In this document: one piece after another, positions 8,311 through 14,876 of the stretch
Layout: every line of letters begins with the position of its first letter
Numbering within the stretch: the first letter of the stretch is position 1
Source: Ectocarpus siliculosus
Taxonomy: Eukaryota > Sar > Phaeophyceae > Ectocarpales > Ectocarpaceae
Reading direction: 5' to 3'
DNA length: 16,312 nt
Assembly (NCBI GenBank): GCA_000310025.1
Contig: FN648969.1
Span: forward strand, 1-16,312
Notes under the pieces: model-generated
Databases searched by the model: none
The model's input: the letters and a program-made list of their open reading frames with translations, nothing else
Told to the model about the DNA's origin: nothing
Position numbers and translations under genes: made by a program

Positions 8311-9112
8311 ATGGCTAACCGGGACAGAAGACGTGGTTTGCTGCAGCCACCTGTGCTGTTCCCCCCGGCGGTGGGGGGTTGCACACCGCCTGTGTCCCCG
8401 CGGCATCCGGCCGCTGGCCAGCAGACGGAGAACCGATCCTCTCCAGCTGCTGCGAGAGGCAACGAAGAGGAAACGCAACGTCGCGAGAACGTTCGGGGGG
8501 CAGTACAGACACCTTGGGCAGGTAGAGCGAAGCACCGGGCGCAATATTCTGGCGCCCGGTTGAAAGGTTCGGGGCGAAGATCATCGAAGAAGCGTCAGGT
8601 ACGGAACAGGACAGATGCCGGGAGCTGGCTATACTGCATGCGCCTGCGGTCAAGAAAGCAGTTCAATACTTGCGAGACAGCCCGTTATTTCACGGCGACT
8701 TTGGCTAGGGGAAGGTCGTGGCCTGGGGCGGAAGGGTGTTTCCAGAGGCAAAGTGGCAAGAGATTCTAAGTGCCCCGGTAATGGTGATAAAGAAGATGCG
8801 GGGCTTTGTGCTGTACTTCGTCAAGGACAGGACCAAGAAGAGAGCGACCTTAAAGAAGATCTTCTCCATCCCGACTTTCAACACAGAGAACAAGTGGACG
8901 AAGAGCAAAGGGAGGTCGCCAAAGCTGAAGGATACAGTTGGCAACGCCTACGCGGGGAGGCAAGAGAAGGCGATGGTCCTGAACTGTTTGACGCTGTCGT
9001 AGGGAGGGGGTTGTTGACCGAGGAGCAAGTGGTGGACATGGCGACGAAGATTGGAGCATCGACGCCGTTTAGCATTGCAAATGCTACCGGAGGCGAGGGC
9101 GAGATCAATTGA
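8311..9112 (+). pseudogene. Decayed coding sequence, unknown family
   Basis: Coding-like peptide is spread over three plus-strand frames. Frame A (8311-8769, true ATG) gives a Pro/Arg-rich start. Frame B runs from about 8400 to 9002 with in-frame TAGs at 8523 and 8706. It contains a well-formed helix-rich stretch (GAKIIEEASGTEQDRCRELA, then LHAPAVKKAVQYLRDSPLF) and, after the second TAG, RVFPEAKWQEILSAP and a Lys-rich region. Frame C takes over near 8890 with an acidic stretch, then GPELFDAVVGRGLLTEEQV, and ends at 9112. First codon positions are G-rich in the best parts, as in real genes. The pattern fits a pseudogene with frameshifts and nonsense changes, or an intron-split gene. The family is not recognised; a retroelement Gag is one possibility, on composition only. 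Confidence 0.42.
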
Positions 9113-9492
9113 TCTATGAAGGGCGGAGAGAGGACGGGGCGGGGTGAAGGGAGAGACAAAGTGATCGAACAAGAGGGCACTCCTTGATATTTTTACGAAG
9201 ACAGAAACCCATGACCCGAAAATCACTAACGGCGAATCGTTACCATGATAGAAAGTTGACGGCTACAAAATTGTTTTCGTGTATCGTAGTGCCTAACCTA
9301 ACGGTGAGGGTTGAGCGTTGTCGGTTTTGTTCATTTTCGACTATCGGAACGGTGATAGTACGTTGCCTGCACCACGACATTGTTTCCCTCGCGTGAATCA
9401 TACGTACGCCTCCCTGCACTGTGTTTGTAATTTTCCTTCTCAATTTTGTGAACTACCTAGGTATGACCTGCAGGGATACTAGAAGGTACTCA
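9113..9492. other. Spacer without a recognised gene
   Basis: The first part is purine-rich, then mixed. A short inverted repeat ACTATC/GATAGT lies near 9341-9360. CCTAACCTAAC at about 9292 resembles a telomere-type repeat but is only two units. Confidence 0.4.
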
Positions 9493-9495
9493 TCA

Positions 9496-9533
9496 GGCCA
9501 CTTGTTAAGCTGTCCCTTTTCTCAAAAAGGGAC
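9496..9533 (+). repeat. Left terminal inverted repeat and subterminal hairpin
   Basis: The 20-bp terminus is followed by GTCCCTTTT-CTCA-AAAAGGGAC, a hairpin in its own right. It lacks the 15-bp insertion found in the right end. Confidence 0.82.
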
Positions 9534-9681
9534 GAACCAAAAAATAATCTAGCAAAAAGATGACCCACTTGTTACGGTGCTGGTCGATCCTTTTTGCTCA
9601 TCCGCCAAAACAAATGACCCTGCAACCCTGCAACAACAAGTGCAACGGCTGTTCGTCACACAATGAGTACCTTGGCACCGA

Positions 9682-10340
9682 GTTGGTTTTTCGGTGATAT
9701 CTCCGCACAGAGCGAAGCATCAGAAACTGTAAAGCTATCCCCCGCGAGCTGGGTGCTTGGTCCGCCTTGTGTGGCGGCTGATCGAGACCACAGGGCAGTG
9801 GGAGGCACGGCAACTGAGGTGGCGAGAGTCAACAGCACCTTGAAAAACCCCACCGTGCCAACAACCAGCTTTTTTTGCTCTTTTTTGCCCATGCCGCAAC
9901 TTTGGTACATGGATGCTCCCTCGCCACACACTGAAACAACAGCGATGACAAAGGTATCCGCCACGAGCTATGTGTATGGTCCGTCTTGTGTGGTGGTTGA
10001 TACAGACCAGGAGGCTGACGGGCGGTCAGAGGTTGTGAGCGCGAGAGTGGTGGACAAGCGGGAAAAATGACCCGCCGCGTCTCCAAGCATATTTTTTGTT
10101 CTTTTTCCCCGTCTTGCAACTTTGGTTCATCGATGCTCCCTCGTCACACACCGAAGCAACAGCGATGACAAAGGTATCCGCCATGAGCTGTGCGTCTGAT
10201 TCGTCTTGTGTGGTGATTGATACAGACCAGGACGCTGTAGGTCGCCCAGAAGTTGTGTTCGCAAAAGTTGACTGTGCACCAAAAAGACCCACCGCTGCCG
10301 CGTCCAGGCTCTTTCGGCTCGTTTGCCGCTTGTTTGCCAC
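9682..10340. repeat. Three-copy tandem repeat, period 219-220 bp, inside the TIR element
   Basis: Copies run approximately 9682-9900, 9901-10120 and 10121-10340. The anchor TTTGGT(A/T)CAT begins at 9901 and 10121, and the shared TATCC begins at 9736, 9955 and 10175. Each unit ends in a T-rich and C-rich junction with TTTTTT runs. Copies 2 and 3 are closest; copy 1 is more diverged. Both strands keep partly open frames through the units. Differences between copies 2 and 3 fall about equally on the three codon positions of the plus frame, so I see no sign of protein selection. The period is not a multiple of three between copies 2 and 3, which also breaks any continuous frame. Confidence 0.78.
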
Positions 10341-10510
10341 ACACATCGGGTTGTCCACCTGGTCAGCCGAATGACAACATTACGTCTATCGCCGAGGCTA
10401 CTGACTCCGTACCAGTCACATGACACGACTCGTGCGAATACCGTTAGAGTTTGCGGGGATCATCCGTGGAGATATTCAAGTTTGTGGGCAAGTGTCATGT
10501 GTTGTGACAG

Positions 10511-10695
10511 AAAAAGGACAACAAAAAAGGACCGTCCCATCCTGTCACAAAGTTGCCCAAAAAGGGACAGGATGGGGCGATCTTTTTTCGCTGTCCCTTT
10601 TCGGGAGGTTCAAAAATGCAAAAAAAGACCACGTAACAAGTGGTTCTTGGTCAGTTGTCCCTTTTTGAGAAAAGGGACAGCCCAAAAAAGGACAG
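10511..10695. repeat. Subterminal array of (A)4-6GG(G)AC motifs in both orientations
   Basis: The motif occurs at 10511-10519, 10523-10532, 10559-10568, 10592-10601 (reverse), 10657-10666 (reverse), 10670-10678 and 10684-10693. It also occurs twice at the left end (9512-9520 reverse, 9524-9533). Clusters of short repeats near the ends are a known transposase-binding arrangement in several TIR superfamilies; that role here is inference. An 11-bp perfect stem CCCATCCTGTC/GACAGGATGGG (10536-10546 and 10566-10576) sits inside the array. Confidence 0.6.
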
Positions 10696-10709
10696 CTTAA
10701 CAAGTGGCC
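10690..10709 (-). repeat. Right terminal inverted repeat
   Basis: It is the exact complement of 9496-9515 over 20 bp and is followed by TCA, which also precedes the left end. Confidence 0.85.
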
Positions 10710-10832
10710 TCAGACTCTTGAATTTGTTTTTCTTCGTCAATACAACAACTCACAACGCTGCGAAGCCACGCGCCAACCCCCCACGTTGCCAACGCCATCC
10801 CTTTCTCCCCCACCCACTCCAACCCCTTCCCC

Positions 10833-11768
10833 ATGTCCATCACGCGCGTTGGTCAAATAACGTTACAGGGGCTAACCATGCCAACAAATCCGCAGGCCCG
10901 ACGAAGTGGCTCCAAGAGTACAGCTCCGACGCAGTCACCGACGAGCCGTTCTACACCGCGTGTGCCCACGGCGTGGACCTGCCTGTGTCTCAATGGGGTG
11001 AGGCAACGGGACTCGGAGGGAGGGGCACAGGGGATTATCAACTACTTCGTGAGCGAGGTGGACTGGAGGTGGCGGATCGAAGCGGATCTGCTCCTGGTGT
11101 GCTACGACCGTGCGCAACTTTTCCCGGCAATCAAAGGACGCGAGCGGTTGGGAAGGACGGACAAGATTGGGGGGTGCCCTCTCTTGTTCGACTCGACATC
11201 GACGGACCCAATCCCCCCGTCGCAGTACCAATCATGGCTTCGTGACAACCAGAAGGCAGCTTGAGATAGTATCGCCGCGCACCTCGCCATGGACACACTC
11301 GACGACAAGAGGTTGACCGAAGACTGCACGCCCAAGGGGATTGCGGCGTCTTACGGTGTCGGGGGCGAGGCTGGGTTGAAAACACCTGATGCCGCTAACC
11401 CCGCGGTCAGCTCCGGGGGGGGCGTACCGGGAGGACCGGCCACACCACCAGAGGTACCGGTGCAGATCGACAGCGTCGAAAGTTGCACCGTGCGCTCTGG
11501 TGGGGACGGGACCGAGGAGGGCGGAGTGCCAACGCTTGCGGAAGAGGACCCTCTTCTCCATTACCGAAGGGGCGCGAGCCGTTCGGTACAACAAGAACGT
11601 GGCCCCAACATCGGCGAGGCCGAGCTGTCTCTCGTCCACTTCATCGTGTGGGCCAAAAATTATTGGGGACTGAATATCGACCAGTTCGTTGGACACAGAC
11701 CTATGAATTATCATTATGCTGGCGATGAGTACGGGGTTCCTCACGACCAGTGGAGAGGGGGCGGTTGA
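10833..11768 (+). pseudogene. Unknown 311-codon reading frame interrupted by one TGA
   Basis: A true ATG at 10833 follows a C/T-rich leader (about 10770-10832). The frame stays open to a TGA at 11262-11264, then continues in the same frame with no further stop to TGA 11766-11768; the next ATG is at 11289. The N-terminal 45 residues are Ser/Thr/Pro/Arg-rich and look disordered. The stretch around residues 70-105 (IINYFVSEVDWRWRIEADLL, then VCYDRAQLFPAIKG) looks like folded protein. The second half has a Gly/Pro/Glu-rich linker and ends with ELSLVHFIVWAKNYWGLN and nearby aromatic residues. First codon positions are G-rich, supporting this strand over the overlapping minus frame (11232-11744, GTG start). 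The TGA may be a nonsense mutation, a recoding site or a sign of two proteins. No family is recognised. It starts 123 bp from the end of the TIR element. Confidence 0.45.
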
Positions 11769-12321
11769 AGTGACCGTGCAGAAGGTTGTGGATGGTGCCC
11801 CGAGACCTTAGCTTACCGCGTGCGCTTTCCGTTGTTTACCTTTTGCTGCTTTTGCGTGTGTGTGACATAATGGTGGCAGTGACGACGACAGGTTCCTCCG
11901 TGCGAAAACGCTTATGGTGGAGAAGGAGGAGACCTTGGAGAGTAGATTGTGGGGAGGGTGTGCTTGTGTGGGGGTGGGTGGGAAACTCACGAGCTCGATA
12001 TGTAGATAGGTGGCACCACCACCGTTAGCCTCTTTGCTGCGATCCTTGCCTTTAGTTCATTCGCGATAGTTCGGCTCTGGGCTCCTTTGGTGTACAAACT
12101 TGTGTGTGTGTGTGAAGTTATTTTGTGTACTCCTCTTCTTGTGGTCACGAACCTGCCATATTCTTTGGAGGCAAGGACTGCTGTCTACTTCGACCATATT
12201 TTCCAGCTTGTGTGACGTTCTGGAGTCAGTTTAGTTTGTTTTTTTGTTGTTTGTTTTGTCACTTTTGGCGCCGCTGATAGTTGGAGTGATTTGACTGTAT
12301 TTAGGGTGCTTCTTATCGACC
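11769..12321 (+). other. T/G-rich candidate 3' untranslated region
   Basis: The sequence after the 10833-11768 frame is rich in T and G (TGTGTGTGTG near 12100, T-runs near 12235), with no convincing ORF, and leads to AATAAA. This is what a long 3' UTR looks like, but no transcript evidence is available. Confidence 0.3.
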
Positions 12322-12342
12322 AATAAAACACGAAAAAAAAAA
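12322..12342 (+). terminator. Polyadenylation signal AATAAA and A-tract
   Basis: AATAAA at 12322-12327 is followed by ten A at 12333-12342. In genomic DNA a hexamer followed directly by an A-run can mark the end of a retroposed transcript. The spacing of about five bases is shorter than the usual 10-30. It is the first such signal downstream of the plus-strand reading frame ending at 11768. Confidence 0.35.
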
Positions 12343-12425
12343 CGAAACCGAGTTTTCTTGAACACATATGGAGGCGTTTTTCCCCGAAAGCGTGAAAAGA
12401 AGGAGCCGGGTTTTTTGGGGGCTTG

Positions 12426-12752
12426 CTACTTAAACGAATTCGTGTTTTTGACAGAAGCATCGGACAAGCGCACCGCGGGCGCTGTAACATCACTGAGAAC
12501 GCTAGAAAGACCTGCCAGACTCACGTCCAGGTCTGTTGTGGAGATGGACAAACGGCAGAAGCGGCGTTCAGTCCGTTCTTGGCCCAAAACTAGGCATTGC
12601 GTGGTGCTCTCGTCTTCAACTGCTGCTGTTGGTGCTTGGGGATTTTTTTCAATCACACATAGCAAACACGGAAACAGTAGAACGAGTACAGCAGCAGCAG
12701 CAAGACCTCCAACGCGCTGATTCCTTCGGTTCGGCTGTCCATATGATACCAT
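12426..12752 (-). CDS. Hypothetical small single-pass membrane protein, 108 residues
   Basis: The frame has a true ATG at 12752 (also open further up, to a TTG at 12803). Its N-terminus is short and basic (MVSYGQPNRRNQRVGG), followed by a clear hydrophobic segment (LAAAAVLVLLFPCLLCVI, about residues 17-34). An extended polar region follows, with acidic and Ser/Thr content and two Cys. This is the layout of a signal-anchor (type II) membrane protein, as in many Golgi enzymes, but no catalytic domain follows, so it may be a first exon or a fragment. The Ala/Leu run comes from a CAG-type repeat on the other strand (about 12690-12705), so chance is not excluded. It lies just outside the candidate end of the DIRS element. 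Confidence 0.35.
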   Translation of the reverse strand: MVSYGQPNRRNQRVGGLAAAAVLVLLFPCLLCVIEKNPQAPTAAVEDESTTQCLVLGQERTERRFCRLSISTTDLDVSLAGLSSVLSDVTAPAVRLSDASVKNTNSFK

Positions 12753-12841
12753 CTCCCGGCGCCGTGCTGCTTCGTGGGTATTGGGTGCTTGGGTGCTGCT
12801 CAATAAAGTGTGTTAGAGACGTGTGCCACCTCACCAAAATG

Positions 12842-12898
12842 CTGCGGAACAGTTGTCGACGATGTAGAGTTTGGGATGAAATGAGGCCTCCTGCTACG
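12842..12898 (-). repeat. Direct repeat copy 2, candidate B2 of a split direct repeat
   Basis: These 57 bp match 13175-13231 at 55 positions in the same orientation; identity stops abruptly on both sides. In split-direct-repeat elements the downstream end has the order B1-A2-B2, and this copy would be the outermost unit. Confidence 0.7.
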
Positions 12899-12932
12899 AA
12901 AAGCCTGGAGACTCCACCCAGGGTTACTACCC

Positions 12933-12964
12933 CCGCGTTGACGTCCCTCGTGTCGTCAACGCGG
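12933..12964. repeat. 11-bp perfect inverted repeat inside the candidate A2 segment
   Basis: CCGCGTTGACG (12933-12943) is complementary to CGTCAACGCGG (12954-12964) with a ten-base loop. A second small hairpin GGAACC/GGTTCC is at 13136-13154. The first could be a recombinase-binding or RNA-structure site; that role is speculation. Confidence 0.5.
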
Positions 12965-13174
12965 CAGTCGCGCAGAGAGTAATACCCCCAGTAAATAAAA
13001 TCAAATACAGCGTAGTTGGGCGGGTGGGACGGCTGTTATTCTTACCGTACTTTTCCCTCCGTTAGGGTTGGGAAGGCTTGTCACGAGTGGGCGCTCTCTT
13101 CAAGCCTTTGTCGCAGATCATCTGTTCTCATCCACGGAACCCCTTCGTGGTTCCATGATTTCGACATTATTTTA

Positions 13175-13231
13175 CTGCGGAATAGTTGTCGACGATGTAG
13201 AGTTTGGGATGAAATGAGGCCTCCTGCCACG
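13175..13231 (-). repeat. Direct repeat copy 1, candidate B1 of a split direct repeat
   Basis: This copy lies 104 bp past the end of the recombinase ORF and differs from 12842-12898 at two positions. The 276 bp between the copies would be A2, whose partner A1 should occur at the 5' end outside the window. Confidence 0.7.
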
Positions 13232-13335
13232 GCATGGGACCCACCCATACTTCATGTTTTGACCTGTGTTATCATTCCCTGTCGTTGCCTGAATTGATCC
13301 CCACACTTCTCCATCGACGACCCCGCTACCGTAAG

Positions 13336-14790
13336 TCATTGCTCTTCATTATCCGAAAGCCGAAAAACGTTCAGTAAAGCCTTCTTGCACGGGAGATCGA
13401 CGGTCTCCATGTACAACCGTTCCTGCTCCTGTTGGTTCTGGGTTCGCCTTCGCTTAGCTGCGACTTCTCCCCCTTGGATCGTGGGCCCTACATATCGCTG
13501 TGCCACCCCCCGCGTCTTCCATCCCACAAAATCCATGAGGACTTCTACCGCCGTCCCCGCTAGCGTTTGGCTTACCGCTCCTCCTACCCGGAACGAGTGC
13601 ATGGTATACTGGCCGCCTGGATCGCCCAGGCGACCGTTCCGAATATGGGCTTGTAACGAGGCGGTCATACGCGCCGCCGACCACTGTGACGACCCCCGCG
13701 AACCGTCGGCGTTGACCTCGGGAAATAGGTACCCCTCCCGCATGTTCCATCTTGCTGACTTAGCTGCTATGCCAAACTCTTGTATCGCCCGCAACGGGCA
13801 TAGCTCGGTACATTGACGATCTCGTCGAACTACTACCGCGTGCGACGAGCTTCGGAGGGTCTTGCCGAAATGAAAATTGAAAATCATCCCCGTTCCGTCA
13901 GGAAGGTGCAAGACTTGTGCCGCCAACGCGCACGCCAAATCGAATCCTCGTTGCATCGTGTGGAAGGCGGTGACAAACAGCGCAATGTCTCGGCTACGGG
14001 CTACACGCGCGCCCACAGTATGCAAGTGACTCGCGGTGTTGCGCATGTATCGCACCAGACGTAGAAGTAGCGGGGCCAGCATCGGTCGGGCTTGCTTGAC
14101 GGTAACCCCCACCCTGCGCTGTTCTACTTGAACCCACGACAGGTATTTCCGAACCGCCGTGCTGTCGGCTGCGTTACCTCTCTTCTCACGCTCATCCCAT
14201 GGGTCCGACTTCCCCAGAATCTCAGACATCGCGCACTTGAGTTTCGACACAAACGCTTTGTCTAGTGTTTGAGCAGCGTACCGTTTAGCGCAAGCACTCT
14301 CCTTCCTGCACGCTGCCAGTGAATTGGACCCGATGTCGGGGCAGTCTACCGCATGAACCACCTTCGTACCGTTACCGTGAGAATCTAGCCAGCAGAGCCA
14401 ATCCTGCACGTCGACATCGGTAGCGTTTTCCCATCCCCTCATCCCGTCCGTGTGCGCTCGGAGAAATGCGTCAAACTTGTCTGCCACCGCGCATTTGCGT
14501 TGCTGACTGGCCTTACTACTCAACGAGGCTAAGACGGTCTCTTTCCGCGCTGCCAACCGGGTTTTATCGATAACCACGGTCGCGTCGGGCGCCCGAGGCT
14601 CTAAAAGCCCCCGAAACGGTGGAGTACCACAATGTTGGCAGAAGTTGAATGTGGCATCGTTCTGGGCCCCACACGTACTACACAAGACTTGCGGTATCCG
14701 GTCCTGTACTCGCGTAGATCCGGAGGGGACCCGCTCGAGGGTCCCCGCCGCATAATGCTGATGATAGGACAGACACAGCGAAACGAACAC
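13336..14790 (-). CDS. DIRS-type tyrosine recombinase with N-terminal zinc-ribbon-like module
   Basis: This is the integration enzyme of the element. It would recombine a circular DNA copy into the genome through a 3'-phosphotyrosine intermediate, without target-site duplication. Residues are numbered from the GTG at 14790. A CxxC-x10-CxxC cluster lies at Cys37, 40, 51 and 54. A helical core-binding region covers about 80-250. The catalytic domain has Arg281 (MQRGFDL), a Lys near 310 (GKTLRSS), His398 and Arg401 (MHSFRVGG), Trp424 (VGWKTRG) and nucleophile Tyr433 (QRYVG). All hallmark residues are present. After Tyr433 comes a basic stretch KRRRT (446-450), possibly a nuclear signal. The frame is open back to 14808 but has no ATG before residue 117, which would remove the zinc module. 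Translation may therefore need splicing, recoding or a non-AUG start. It lies 66-87 bp after the RT ORF. Confidence 0.86.
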   Translation of the reverse strand: MFVSLCLSYHQHYAAGTLERVPSGSTRVQDRIPQVLCSTCGAQNDATFNFCQHCGTPPFRGLLEPRAPDATVVIDKTRLAARKETVLASLSSKASQQRKCAVADKFDAFLRAHTDGMRGWENATDVDVQDWLCWLDSHGNGTKVVHAVDCPDIGSNSLAACRKESACAKRYAAQTLDKAFVSKLKCAMSEILGKSDPWDEREKRGNAADSTAVRKYLSWVQVEQRRVGVTVKQARPMLAPLLLRLVRYMRNTASHLHTVGARVARSRDIALFVTAFHTMQRGFDLACALAAQVLHLPDGTGMIFNFHFGKTLRSSSHAVVVRRDRQCTELCPLRAIQEFGIAAKSARWNMREGYLFPEVNADGSRGSSQWSAARMTASLQAHIRNGRLGDPGGQYTMHSFRVGGAVSQTLAGTAVEVLMDFVGWKTRGVAQRYVGPTIQGGEVAAKRRRTQNQQEQERLYMETVDLPCKKALLNVFRLSDNEEQ

Positions 14791-14876
14791 GAACCAGGAG
14801 AGGGGCGACTATAAACACCGTATCATGTATCTCGAAAATCCAATTCCACCGCACGCATTCCGTGTCGCACGTACAT

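Larger units (their letters stand above)
9496..10709. mobile_element. Non-autonomous TIR DNA transposon, 1214 bp, with internal tandem repeats
   Basis: The ends are perfect 20-bp inverted repeats: GGCCACTTGTTAAGCTGTCC at 9496-9515 and its complement at 10690-10709. The trinucleotide TCA flanks both sides (9493-9495 and 10710-10712), as for a 3-bp target-site duplication. Similarity between the ends extends inward: a GTCCCTTTT/AAAAGGGAC hairpin at 9512-9533 reappears inverted at 10657-10680, with about 15 bp of extra sequence between it and the right terminus. CCACTTGTTACG at about 9566 matches CGTAACAAGTGG near 10631. No transposase-like ORF is present, so mobility would depend on an enzyme supplied elsewhere. 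Among superfamilies making 3-bp duplications (PIF/Harbinger, CACTA, Zator), none is clearly indicated: TCA does not fit the TWA of Harbinger and the ends are not CACTA. Perfect termini suggest a fairly recent insertion. Confidence 0.8.

Noticed and set aside
9292-9304. Telomere-like CCTAACCTAAC
   Set aside because: Only two units, with no extended array; the similar GGGTTAGGGTT near 7352 and GTTTGGGTTTGGG near 3221 are equally short.
9663-10070. 135-codon plus-strand ORF through the 220-bp repeats
   Set aside because: Differences between repeat copies 2 and 3 are spread evenly over codon positions, and the frame breaks between copies because the period is not a multiple of three.
7392-10340. 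CRISPR array
   Set aside because: Repeat units are 200-220 bp, diverged and without spacers of uniform length; the context is eukaryotic.
11232-11744. 170-codon minus-strand frame
   Set aside because: It starts only with GTG and overlaps the plus frame, which has G-rich first codon positions and a better overall gene layout.
12842-13231. LTRs of an LTR retrotransposon
   Set aside because: The repeat is only 57 bp, both copies lie on the same side of the ORFs, and the element encodes a tyrosine recombinase, not an integrase.
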